A stretch of 64,000 nucleotides of DNA from assembly GCF_030272615.1 (NCBI RefSeq), contig NC_081412.1, forward strand, positions 344,029,870-344,093,869. Reading direction: 5' to 3'. Within the stretch, counting starts at the first letter, position 1, and each line of letters starts with the position of its first letter. The notes beneath the pieces are model-generated. The model was not told the DNA's origin. It made no database searches and saw only the letters and a list, made by a program, of their open reading frames with translations. A program made the translations under genes and the position numbers. The stretch is from Cryptomeria japonica (lineage: Eukaryota; Streptophyta; Pinopsida; Cupressales; Cupressaceae). Shown here one piece after another: positions 22,481 through 32,577 of this stretch.

Positions 22481-25400
22481 TTACCTCAAAGTCTGTAACC
22501 GGTTGGTTACAATTTGAAAGATATCTGCCAAAACCAAATTCAAACTTTGCATAAACCTTTTGTTGTCCTTCAAAGTTGCCTTAGTTTGTTGGATTGTGCC
22601 AGTGAGATAATGCATGTGATCTTTCGATGATCATTCTCCCTGAAGTAATGCCTTAGATATTTCTATTCTCTAGGAAATAAGATTGTCCAACTTAGGACCA
22701 AGTTTATTTTTAAGCTCTCTGGCATTAGACCTTATCCTTGCCTTTTCTTTTTCAAGTTTCTCTAATTTTTCTTCAAATCCTACCATTTCTTGCTCAAAAT
22801 TTGATATGTGACCAGATGAACCAATTATGTTATCCCCTATGTCATCAATTTCCTTTTGTGTTTTACTGACCTCCTTGTCTATGTCCTCTGTCAGAAGGCA
22901 AGGTTTGCATGTTTCCCTGTATAGCTCTTTGTACTCCAAAATAGTAGAGTTGAGTGCCGATAATAATGTATTCAAGTGTTCAGTGCACTTCTTTATGGTT
23001 TCATCAAAGAATTTGTTCTTTCTCTTTTCAACTCTATCCTTTATTGTGTCCTCATTCACTTTATCAACCATTATTACATTGTCAACAATAAATGTGGACA
23101 ATGTGTCCAATTTGCCTAAAGAATTCTTAATATGATCTAAGTTACAATTAGGTGCAATCAATTTACGAATGGGTATAGTGTTATCAATTTCCTTGTAGGC
23201 CAAAGCATTGCAATCTATTATCTTTTTGATTGAATCCAAGAGTACCTTTGTAACATTTGTAGGTCTGAATTCACTTGAAGTGCCAAAAGTCTCACCAATT
23301 ACCTTTATTACCTCTATGCTTCCATCAGTTGTAACCATTTTACTTGTGTTTACCTCTAGTGGATCAGTTTGTGTTTGCATCTCAACTAGCAAGGGTTTCT
23401 CAGACTGTTTTGATGTCTCAGTTAATGTCGGTTTTTTTGTCTCAATATGTACCTCTGCCTCAGTAGGTTTCTTAGTAATTTATGTTGGTATCTCAGTCTT
23501 TGGTGGCCCTGTACCAGCATCTGTTCCTTCAGTAGGTTTCTCAGTATCTAATGATTTCTCTATTTGGGTTGGGATCTCAACCTCAACAGTCTCTACCAGT
23601 TTCTTAGCCATGTTGCCATAGTCAACATTGTCTTCCTTAACCTCTACACTATCCTTATCCACAACAAAATTCACTTTTTGAGTGTTTAGATTCATGGTGA
23701 ATAGTATCTCAGATTTAGGATTTGTGTCATCGTGTGTGACACCTTTAGTGTTAATAATCGGTGGATCATCAGTATGTACTGGTGCAGTATCCAAAGGTTG
23801 CGGTAAATTGTTAGTGATCTTGATGTTTGTAATACCACCAACTTTCCCTTATAGCTTGTCCTTATCCTTCTGATACACTTTAATGGTTTTCTTTGGTCGG
23901 TTCATTTCCTCTTGTTTTTCCTTCTCCATAAAGAATATATCCCAGTTATCAGTAGTTTCATTTGCAATCTCTTTTACTCTTCCTACCATTAAACTTACTT
24001 GCCAGTGTCCACTAGCAAAAACAGATCAATTAGCCTTAGAGATTAATTCATCAATTTCTTCTTTTGAATTCATAGGATGTACAACTAGAAGTTTCTCAGC
24101 TTTTAGTTTCTTATCTAATTCCATTACTACAATCCTTTTTGCTTCCAATCTCCTATATAGATCATTGGGTAAGTCATCCACAAATTCAATTAAAACCTTT
24201 TTATATATGTATAGATGTAAAATTATACCGTTCTCAATGCTTTCCCTATCTGAATCATTAAATGTGTTATACAGTTGGTGTACATTGGCCAAATTTCCAT
24301 CATCAGTTATTTTATTTAGTAAATCATTTAAAGAAGGGGTGACAGGTTGTTGTTTCTTCTTTGGTGTTAATTTCTTTCGTGGTCCCCTTACTGCCTATTG
24401 TTTCTTCCTTAAAGTCCTTGTTCTCTTGGGTGAAGGAGAGGGTACCGGTGAAGGTTTTCTCTTCCTTCGTTCTACTCTTTTAAACTATGTTGCCTTGTCA
24501 CTGTTAGTTCCAAAAGATGTGCCAACCGGTGAAATGTGTGCCTCTGGTTGTAGTCCTTCAAGTCCACTAGCTGATATGCCACTAATGTTCATTACATTTT
24601 CCTTGATTTTCTTCACTTTCTTAGAAGCATCTCTAATATTTTTTTCTCTTTTCTTCCTTTGCTTTAATGTTTTTACATCACTTTCAATAGTTTCAGCACT
24701 ACCAAAAACTTGTTCTGATGGTTCTCTCGGTGCATCTAGTAATGCTTTAGCATATGTCTCAAGAATGTTAAGATCTACCTCATATCCCATTTTAGTCACC
24801 CATACAGTCCTAGGGAGTACAACTTCCATCCATGTCTCATCTCTCTTGATAACAAAAAAAAAATCTTTGTCATACTTGTCCACTACACTCTATGGTAGCC
24901 TTTCTCTAGTTTTCATTTTGGCCTAGAAGGTTTTGAAATATTCAATTATGTTGTTGTCATTTGTAGTTCCCATGCCGATAAAAGCTTCCTATAATTATTT
25001 TCCTACCGGTATATCATATCCAAAGTCTTTAGGTCCTATACCAGGGATTTCCTTAGTGAAATACAACATCAAACATACCAAAAGATTTCCAAATCGGAAT
25101 GTCCCTTTCTTATCTCCTTTAATCTTCTTCAAATTATCAATGAGTTCATCTTTCAACCATTCACACACATCTTTCATTGCATTGTTGTTGACCATTTCAT
25201 AAACACTGTTTATACAAAGACTAGAAACTAAATTTAGTATGTTAGCATGTGTAGTCTTGTAACCTAGCACCATACTCACAAATCTCACATTGATGTCTTT
25301 GATATCATTCACTCTCAATGATCTATTGTCAGATGTTGTTCCGGTTAGGGTCATCACTTTGTTGTTAGGTATCTTGCCGGTTGAGGGTAAACCAGTTACT

Positions 25401-25816
25401 GTCCTAATTGCTTGTCGGGTAATTTTGCAGACAGAATCCAACCATAAAATTTTTCCATGTGCTCTACTCAAGACAATTCTTACTAATTCTTCTAGAAATT
25501 AGGGAATGTTTAGTATTTCCACAAAACCTAGAGTTTCTATAATCTTGTGTTCAGGTTTGATAGAACCATTTTCATCACAACTCACCTTAGTATATATTTT
25601 CATCAATTCTTCAAAACTTAGTTCTTCTATATTGCAATGTATATACATCCTAGGGTCTTCTGCAAAAGCTACACCTTTAGGAATTTTTGAAAATGTCCCT
25701 ATAGAATCATCTTGCTTAGCTACTACAGGAATTATTTTAAATATAGGCCTAGGGCATTTCACATTTTCCACAATAGTAGGGTTTCGAATAAATTCAAGAG
25801 CAGAAGAAGAAGCCAT
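22481..25816 (-). pseudogene. Long conserved ORF of unknown function in element N (1,111 codons)
   Basis: I do not recognise this protein. The frame runs from ATG 25816 (MASSSALEFIRNPTIVENVK) to the stop at 22481 with no frameshift; about ten in-frame stops interrupt it, several at positions where the relative in element C has Gln (for example YFKTF-stop-AKM against YFKSFQVMI). The N-terminal 350 residues look globular: VCKITRQAIRTVTGLPSTG, then LKKIKGDKKGTFRFGNLLVC and LYFTKEIPGIGP. Residues 310-330 hold LPRTVWVTKMGYEVD. A Lys/Glu-rich and a Val/Thr/Pro-rich middle follow, and the last 300 residues are strongly coiled-coil. No transmembrane segment, protease, RT or integrase motif is visible. 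It occupies the place of pol or an env-like ORF. A Sirevirus env-like origin or a captured host gene are both possible. Confidence 0.7.
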
Positions 25817-25961
25817 TGAAAAATACCTTTAGCTGCCTTAAAGTATTATGAATGCTTGAAAGAAATAACTTTTCACCTTTGCCTTGAATGCCTTCGCTCT
25901 ATTTTTGCACCCTCTGCTAATTTGAATGCTCAGTGAGTTCAAAAAGAGGGAAATTAGCTGA

Positions 25962-25967
25962 TTTATA
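25962..25967 (-). promoter_or_regulatory. Possible internal TATA box upstream of the long ORF of N
   Basis: TATAAA on the minus strand (context CATTATAAATCAGC), about 150 bases before ATG 25816. The 380-base gap between the two ORFs contains no other coding signal, so separate transcription of the long ORF is possible. Weak evidence. Confidence 0.25.
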
Positions 25968-26195
25968 ATGAAATATCTCTTGCTAACCGCATTAAATGCT
26001 TGCGGATTAAGTGAAAACTTAACACATTTGCCGATAAAGAAGAAATTTATCTTCTCACCATCGACCGAGGGTAATCTGCATGATTTTCAACTTACTGCAA
26101 TACCCCCAAAGGGTTACTTCTCAGTTGTATGAAGAATCTCCTGTTGGTGGAGGATTACTTTATTCTACCAATATAGAGATAGTTTCATCAACATT

Positions 26196-27233
26196 CTAAT
26201 CTCTCTTCCTAATCCATTGTTTTGAGAGTTTTGGTTTTACCTCATCTACCTTTTCTTTGGCTTTCAAACTCGATCCTTTATTGTTCGTCGGTGAAGTCTT
26301 GCTTCTACAAAATTTGGCAACATGTCCAATTTTGTTACAAGCATAATAAGTCACATTATTCCTCTGAATAGCCTTTCCAAATCCTAGGCCGGTTTTTTTT
26401 CTCCATTGATTAGATAGGTGTCCATATCTTCCACAAACATATCATTTCATATTCATTCTGCAATTTTCTGAATTATGACCAACTTTGTTGCATTTGGAAC
26501 ATTGACTGGTGGGTGCATTAATATTCTAATTGTTTCTAAATCTACATTGATTTTCTCTATGACCATATTAGTTGCAAATGAAACATTTGCCATTAAACTT
26601 ATAAGCATTAGGTTGTCTTACCAATTTGTTTTGTTCTAGATTATTTGCAGTAACAGAACTTTCTCCAACTTCAAATCCAAGTCCATTTGTATCTCCATTA
26701 GGTTTATGACTTTTTAGCATGTCATCAAGATCCTCTAAACTTTTCTTGAATTTCTCTTTGTGTTGATTTGCAGTAGCCAACTCATTTTCTAGAATTTCCT
26801 TTTGTCTCACAAGCTTAGTTTTATCATGTTGCATGTGAATCAAATCTGTCTTCAACATATCAATTTCATGACTAAGTCTTAGATTTTCATTTCCAACATC
26901 ATTGAGTCTCCTAGTCAGATATTCTTTATTCTTCTTCCTGTCTTCAATGTCTTTACATAACCTCATAGTCATATCTTGTATTTCATTTTTCATATTACTA
27001 TTTTCCTATCTCAACTTGTTTGCAAGTTCATCAAGAGTTTATTTTTCATCATCATCTTTCTGCATCTTCTCATGAAGTTCTTTTATTTTATTTTGTTCTA
27101 TAACAAGGTTCTCTTGAAGTCCTTTAATAAATTCCTGTGCAGCCCTTAGATCATCTTCAAGTTTGGTATTCTTTAATTTCTTTGCATCATAATCTACAAG
27201 AGCTCCTTCCAATTGTTTTCTTAAGTTCTCCAT
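26196..27233 (-). pseudogene. Coiled-coil, multi-zinc-knuckle Gag-like protein of element N
   Basis: One frame of 346 codons from ATG 27233 (MENLRKQLEGALVDYDAKKL) to the stop at 26196, with several in-frame stops and no frameshift. Residues 1-170 are a long coiled coil rich in Lys, Glu and Leu. The C-terminal third has four CCHC-type knuckles in a row: CFICN-stop-YGHRENQC, CSKCNKVGHNSENC (intact), a copy reduced to YVCGRYGHLSNQW, and YYACNKIGHVAKFC with the first Cys replaced by Tyr. Knuckles of this kind bind the element RNA in Gag. Coiled coils plus CCHC are reported for Sirevirus Gag. The typical copia capsid (UBN2) domain is missing, so this may be the second half of a Gag. It starts 58 bases after the primer site. 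Confidence 0.7.
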
Positions 27234-27290
27234 CTGTACCGGTGTCAGAATCTTCCTCAAGCTATTAGGATTTTGAAAATAGACGACCAA

Positions 27291-27302
27291 GCTCTGATAC
27301 CA
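27291..27302 (-). other. Primer binding site of element N (tRNA-iMet)
   Basis: Minus-strand TGGTATCAGAGC, two bases from the 5' LTR. Confidence 0.9.
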
Positions 27303-27304
27303 AT

Positions 27305-28079
27305 TGTTAGAATCAATGACAGTCCCAAAGACACTAAGAGGGGGGTGAATCACTATCTAACCGGTTAGCAGAATATTTAAACTTATTAAAAACTTTGTAT
27401 CCCAAAACAATGTATCGATAAATAAGAATTAATGCATCAAATAATAATAACAGAGACAACATAGAGAACACACCATAACATAAGATATTTAATGAGGAAA
27501 CCCGGTGTGGGAAAAACCTTAGTGGGATTTGTGACCCACAATATTCACTCACTGGTCAATGAATAAATATTACCTACAATGAGGGACCTGCACATGTAGG
27601 AAGGCTAGCAGCCTAGAGCTCACTGCTCAATCACAAAATAGAAGTCTCACTGACTTACAAATTGGATTATCAAAATCCAATACAATGTACTACTTTAGAT
27701 TGGTATCAACTATGCCAGGTTCAGTACCGGTTTAAGCTCAGTCTATTACCAAAACCTTCACTATCATAATATCATCCTCTCTCTCTTTTTTTTTAACAAA
27801 ATGACCTATAAGATCTCATGCATATATATGAGTCTTTTACAATATGCCATGTCGGCTTTTACAAAATATATAATTACAATATAAAACAATAAACAAAGTT
27901 TATTCCATGTCGACCTGAGTGTCAGTATGCATTATTGCCACTACTGGTAAGGTGCCTGCCAATGTATGTAGAAGTCTATTGTTGGTACTGGTAACTATCG
28001 GTGGATTAACAGATGTTTTCTAGTTGGTTGCCATCAATGACAAGATCAACTATTCTCATAAGAGTGTAGAATGCCAATA
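27305..28079 (-). repeat. 5' LTR of element N
   Basis: 775 bases, TGTTAGAATC to GCCAATA on the plus strand; the terminal CA is mutated to TA. It matches the left LTR of N throughout. Core motif at 27495-27539. Confidence 0.9.
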
Positions 28080-28084
28080 GGTCT

Positions 28085-28557
28085 TGCTGGTGTATATGAA
28101 TATGAACCAACCCGACTTCCTGGTGCATGTGGGATATTGTGTTTCTCATGAATGCAGACCAACGCAGATGATTAGACTTCAAACCATTGGTGCAGTTTCT
28201 CAGATGAACTATTGACAATCTAATATATGTAGCCATTGGATAACTATGGTGAAAGATATAGCGTGAGTTGATTGTAGTGTCCAGTTTGTGAGAATCTGAG
28301 AATGAATACTTGTAGTTGCAGACTGAAACTTTATTGTAAATTCATTTACTGGAAATAAAGTGTTTCAACTGTTGGTGGTGGGTTATTTCCTGAAAGGATT
28401 TTCCCACGTAATTCTTGGTGTTCTATCTCTATGTTGATTCTATGTGTTTTGTCTATGTTATTCTAAACATTATGTAAAAGTTTTAAACTACATTCTTGTA
28501 TGATCTCCCCTGCTAATTGACATTAGGAAGGCATTTCCACACTGTGCTTTCCTTACA
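28085..28557 (+). repeat. 3' LTR of element H, second part
   Basis: Continues the H LTR from the N insertion point (TGCTGGTGTATATGAATATG) to CTTTCCTTACA, matching 13921-14380. Confidence 0.9.
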
Positions 28558-28562
28558 GTCAC

Positions 28563-29398
28563 ACAAGCATGATTGAGGCCTATAGCCTGACAAGGTACCG
28601 AAACAAGTTGCAGTCACGTAAACATGATTGAGACAGTGAGGCCCTACAAAATTCCCAATATGAGAGATCTCAAAGAGAAAACTCAGATAATCCTATCCTC
28701 TAAGACTTTAATCCCAAGAGGCCTATTTATTATAGTGAGTTGGAATACTCAAGGCCAACTGTACTCACTTGGGTTGTTCTCACAGTGTGATTACTTTTTC
28801 CCATTGTGACATGCCCATTAAAGGTACATAAATCTCAAACTTAGAAAAATCTTCAAGGGTCTAGATTTCTGATTGTATGTGCAGGCAAGAGCATACTTTC
28901 CTACCTCTTGGATTTTTCTTAAAACACAAAAGATAGATTTGTTCATTAACCAAATAGCAATTTAAGTGCCTAATAATGAATTTAAAGAATACATGATATT
29001 CACTTGAATCTCCTCAGGCAACGTGCAAAAATACTGAATCAATAGTCATATTGTTTTTGTTCGATAGGAGTGTTCTTCGACAAACATTTTGCAAAAATGG
29101 GTTAGGCTATAAAAAAATCTCTCAAGTAGACAGAAAACAAGCCAGGGTTAGCATTAGTACCATCAAAATTCAATAAAAACCCCTAAAATGCAATTTGCTT
29201 TGATATGAGAAACTATAAAATTGTACGATAATTCTCACCCAACTGTACGATAATTCACCACAGACCATACGAAAACCTACAGATTGTTGTACTAGCCTCT
29301 GTAAAAACTCATATGAGTTTTAGCAGTAACTGTATAGACAAAATCTGAAAAATAAAAAACAAGCTGATTTGTAAGGCCAAAAATTGTAGTCTTCTTCC
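28563..29398 (-). other. 5' leader of element A (part 2)
   Basis: Non-coding region between gag leader part 1 and the primer site of A. It matches the leader of element B around 44850-45600 (for example the phrase AACACAAAAGATAGATTTGTTC in both). Confidence 0.55.
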
Positions 29399-29417
29399 CC
29401 ACGGTGGGCACCAGAAA
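29399..29417 (-). other. Primer binding site of element A
   Basis: Minus-strand TGGTGCCCACCGTGGGG, four bases from the LTR. The same sequence with GGCC added lies beside the LTR of element B. It is not the initiator-Met type; TGGYGCC-type sites are usual in Tat and Athila gypsy lineages. I cannot name the tRNA. Confidence 0.7.
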
Positions 29418-30647
29418 TGTATGTGTGAAAAGTGGATAAAATATGCAAACTGTAAGACACAACACTTCAATAAATCATTGCATGCATGGTTAGACAGATA
29501 TAATCATGAATATAAAAACCATAACAAATTGACCTATTTCCTTCTAAAAGATATGAGTATAGACTTGCTCTCATATTTGTCTAAGCAATACCAGTGACTA
29601 GACTACACCGAGACGAAGGATTTAATCTATATGAGCACAAGATTTAAGCTAAATGTATGCAATATTTAAGCTAAATGAATGAATATTACCCTAGATGAAT
29701 TCAAGCAATCATGATTAAACTAAGTATGCAAAAAGCTAAACTAAGATGAAATAATCTCAAAGCACAATATTTTAATGACTCTAGAGAAAAAACTACACAA
29801 TAACAATAAATCTCTAGGGTGTCTTGAACGAGAGATGAAGGATGAATTTATAAAGTCTCAAAAGAGAGACCAATGGTCAAGATCGAATAACAATGAGCGA
29901 TTGAGATTCCTCAAGAAAAAGAACAATCCTGGTTAATTGAAATAATTGAGAGATCAGATTATGTTTAATCTTAAGATAGATTCCAATTATAGCCTGATTG
30001 AATACATTCAGATTATAAGTCCGAGTTTGCATTGGAGATAAAATTAGTTGATTCCATGCACATTTCTTTAATTTTCTCAAGATTTTTTTTTAGAAAAAAC
30101 CTTTTCAATGCAACGGAACCTCTTTCCTCAAGAAAAGCTTTGAGTTTTAATTTTAGAGAAAATGATTAATTCAATTTACTTGCTTTTCTGAAATTTCTCA
30201 AGTTGTCTCAATTTTAGAAAAAAAATATCTTAAGTTTGATTTGTTCTCTCAATTTAATTCTTTTCTTTTGTTTTCAATTTAACTCTTTCTTTTGCAGATT
30301 AATTTCTTTTTTTGTGATTAATCTCTTTTTGTAAATTAATTCCTCTTTTTCTTTAAATTAATTCCTTTTTTGTGATTTAAATGGCAAGTTGATTTATTAA
30401 ATAAATATGTTAGGATATTTAATTAAATAAATAGATTAATTGATCAAAATGATTTACTTGGAATGTTTTAATTAATTAAATAAATATTTAATTAATATAG
30501 AGTGATTAATTTGCCATATACCATTAATGATTGAAGAATTAATTAATTAGGTGCTCAAGGTTGATTTAATTGTTTTTGGTTAGGACCTTGGTGATGTTGT
30601 CAAGATTAGGGGACCATGGTTTAGGTGACCATTTTTAGGGTATTACA
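29418..30647 (-). repeat. 5' LTR of element A
   Basis: 1,230 bases, TGTATGTGTGAAAAGTGG to GGTATTACA on the plus strand. On the minus strand TTTATAAATTC (about 29845-29856) is the TATA box candidate. Confidence 0.85.
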
Positions 30648-30652
30648 CCAGT

Positions 30653-30895
30653 AAACCTAGATGACAAAGTAATCAAGAATAAACAATTGCGATAGTTTCT
30701 ATGAATGACAACATAAATAACTGTTCACCAAGTCACCAACGAATATCTCAATCTATACCGGTCATACATCACCATACCATTATTCTCCTTATCATATCAA
30801 CTATATCATAACCAACAGTCTTTCAATATATCATCACCAAAAGTTCTCCAACTGATATGTCAATATTGTCATCAGTTATGCCAATCATGCCAACA
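30653..30895 (-). mobile_element. Right LTR of element D, inner part
   Basis: Resumes the LTR interrupted at 2434 and ends ATGCCAACA at 30895, that is TGTTGGCAT on the minus strand, the common copia LTR start in this window. TCATT at 30896-30900 would be its target duplication; the partner lies outside the window. Confidence 0.45.
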
Positions 30896-31595
30896 TCATT
30901 AACCTCTGAGAATATTCTACCGTGGGGTAGTGAGAACCGCCAGACCTATCTGAACTTACACTGCTAGCCATGGTGTGCGCCTTCTCTAGCCGCTTAATGA
31001 CCGAGCATTTTTCTGATCATAATTAAAAGATGTCCATCCACTAAGACATGTGCAGACAATAGGAAACATTAGTAACCCAGCTGTTATCATAAATATGTCA
31101 GCAAAAATTGAAAAGGGACCTGTCTAGGAAAATCAAAGTGCATACTTAGGAAAGTATAAGACTTGCCAAACAAAATAAATGCCTAGGACATAAAAAGACC
31201 CCGCCAATGTTACTAGAACCCTCAGACTTAAGTGATAATAAAGTAATGCGAGTTTATAACAATTTTAGGGGATCTTACCAAGACTTAGACAAAATGCATA
31301 AAACCCTAAACCCTAAGCCTGAAGTGCAAGACAGAGAACAAGATAAAATCTGGATGACCCATACTTCAACTAGGGCATGAAAATTTTTGCTAGGTCATTT
31401 TTACTGACCATCAATGGCTCTAGTTGGGGATGATCATCACTCAAGGATGATACGAGGATCTAGAATCTTAGGTGGAGCAGACCTGCCACAAAGTAGACCA
31501 AAAGGAAACTACCTGGACAGGGTAGCTCAAACAAGAAAGAAAAATATTCTACCTATATACAAAACCTAACCTAATGCTCATGGAAAAGAACTACT
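30896..31595 (-). other. 3' untranslated region of gypsy element E/F
   Basis: Lies after the integrase stop of E/F on the minus strand. No ORF and no clear LTR start can be seen. AACCCTAAACCCTAA near 31304 resembles telomere sequence but occurs only once. Confidence 0.35.
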
Positions 31596-32577
31596 TTAAG
31601 AAAAGTAGGGCTTCAAGAATTGTCCATGAATAGGCAATTCAAGAATTTCACTATTTATATCTTGGAGAAAATATGAATCTTCTCCCCACTTGATTTGGAT
31701 TCGATATGGACCAAGCCAAATGGCATCAAATTTGTCATGTTTTCCTTTATCTTATATCCTTGCATTCCACATGAGGACCAAGTATCAGTCTAAAGATTTA
31801 TTGCAACTGTTCTCTTATCATACAAGTTTTTACTTGCATTTGCAATTTTGCATTTCTAGCACTAGTTTCTATCATAGTTTCATCCATCTCTATCAAAGCT
31901 TGTACCCTCAGTACCATATCATCATCTATATCATCATCATATGTTTGGACAAACTTATACATCTACATTAGATTATTTTAGGGCAACCTTGCTTGTATAC
32001 CATACACTAAATCAAAAGGAGCACATCTTATTGCCTTTCTAACTATTACCCTGTCTACCCAAACTATCAATTTCAACTTTGAATCCCAGGCTTTCTTGTT
32101 CTTGTCCAGGATTATTTTAATGATTTTCATCAAGCTCTTATTGCTTGATTCAACTTGTCCATTTCCTTGGGGATGGTAAGGTGATGAATATGAGATTTGG
32201 ATACCATATTTATTGCAGAAATCTTCATATTCTTCTAACCTAAAGCTCATAGCATTGTTAGAGACTATTCTTTCTGGACAACCAAATCTAGTCAATATAT
32301 TGTCAGTGATAAAATCAATCATCACCTTACTTATTTCCCTTTTGGTTGGTATAGCTTCAACCCACTTAGTGAAATAGTATGTGGCCACCAAGATCCAAGA
32401 GTGATCACCACTTGATCTACATGCTATTTCCCCAATAAAATATATACCCCACTGTTGAAGTGGGGAGTGTACATTCACAGGTTTCAATGGCAGATTTTCT
32501 GAAATTTTTTCAAATTTCTAGAAAATCTCTGGCACGGATCACATGTTCTGACCAACTGATGTGCATCTTTCAAAACT
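31596..32577 (-). pseudogene. pol: Gypsy integrase, 3' part of element E/F
   Basis: Minus strand, reading from 32577: zinc-finger remainder KDAHQLVRTCDPCQRFSRN, then the catalytic core with GIYFIGE, KWVEAIPTKRE, GCPERIVSNNAMSFR (the usual Asp of SDNG is Asn in VSNNA) and PYHPQGNGQVESSNKSL (32157-32210). The C-terminal domain with WLGPYRIQIKWGEDSYFL and GQFLKPYFS ends with a stop at 31596. Several stops and a broken stretch near 31690-31980 make it inactive. The missing N-terminal half of the zinc finger (MHSGVCGGYY) is found at 47447-47500 beside the RNase H of F, so E and F are one element split by B; about 15 codons at the junction are gone. Confidence 0.8.

Larger units (their letters stand above)
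19517..28079 (-). mobile_element. Element N: pol-less LTR retrotransposon with a long unknown ORF, nested in H
   Basis: LTRs of 775 bases each (27305-28079, and 19517-22280 once the inserted solo LTR is removed) flank the element, with duplication GGTCT. The primer site GCTCTGATACCA (plus strand, 27291-27302) shows it reads on the minus strand with a tRNA-iMet primer, and the tract AAAGGGGGAGAT beside the left LTR is the copia-type PPT. Inside are two ORF regions: a coiled-coil protein with zinc knuckles (26196-27233) and a frame of 1,111 codons (22481-25816). No protease, integrase or RT is present. Layout and PPT recall Sirevirus-type copia elements that lost pol. Element C is a distant relative with the same long ORF. 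Confidence 0.85.
12944..28557 (+). mobile_element. Element H: Ty1/copia LTR retrotransposon, full length, nested in A
   Basis: Two LTRs of one family (12944-14380; 18543-19516 continued at 28085-28557) flank gag, protease, integrase, RT and RNase H in copia order. The primer site TGGTATCAGAGC (14383-14394) lies two bases after the 5' LTR and a purine tract before the 3' LTR. The dinucleotide TG at each LTR start is mutated (TATTGG, TTTTGG), but the duplication GTCAC confirms the ends. Excluding the inserted element N, the length is about 7.0 kb. Coding is broken by about two frameshifts and a number of stops. Confidence 0.9.
2435..30647 (-). mobile_element. Element A: Tat-like gypsy LTR retrotransposon lacking pol, full length, with nested insertions
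   Basis: The element is bounded by two similar LTRs (2435-3685 and 29418-30647) in direct orientation and by the duplication CCAGT. A primer-site sequence (TGGTGCCCACCGTGGGG on the minus strand) sits next to the right LTR and a purine tract next to the left one, so the element reads on the minus strand. Without the nested copia element its length is about 12.6 kb. It has a leader, a reduced gag region and an antisense PMD ORF, but I see no protease, RT, RNase H or integrase. Element B has the same LTR family, leader and antisense ORF plus a full pol. A is therefore best read as a non-autonomous derivative mobilised by B-like relatives. Confidence 0.8.

Noticed and set aside
23883-24926. Plus-strand ORF of 347 codons
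   Set aside because: It is the complement of the unknown ORF of N; the homologue in C is conserved on the minus strand only, and the product is a biased Ser/Phe/Leu-rich shadow.
31295-31320. Telomere-like AAACCCTAAACCCTAAG
   Set aside because: Only two units, with no array; chance or a common retroelement phrase.
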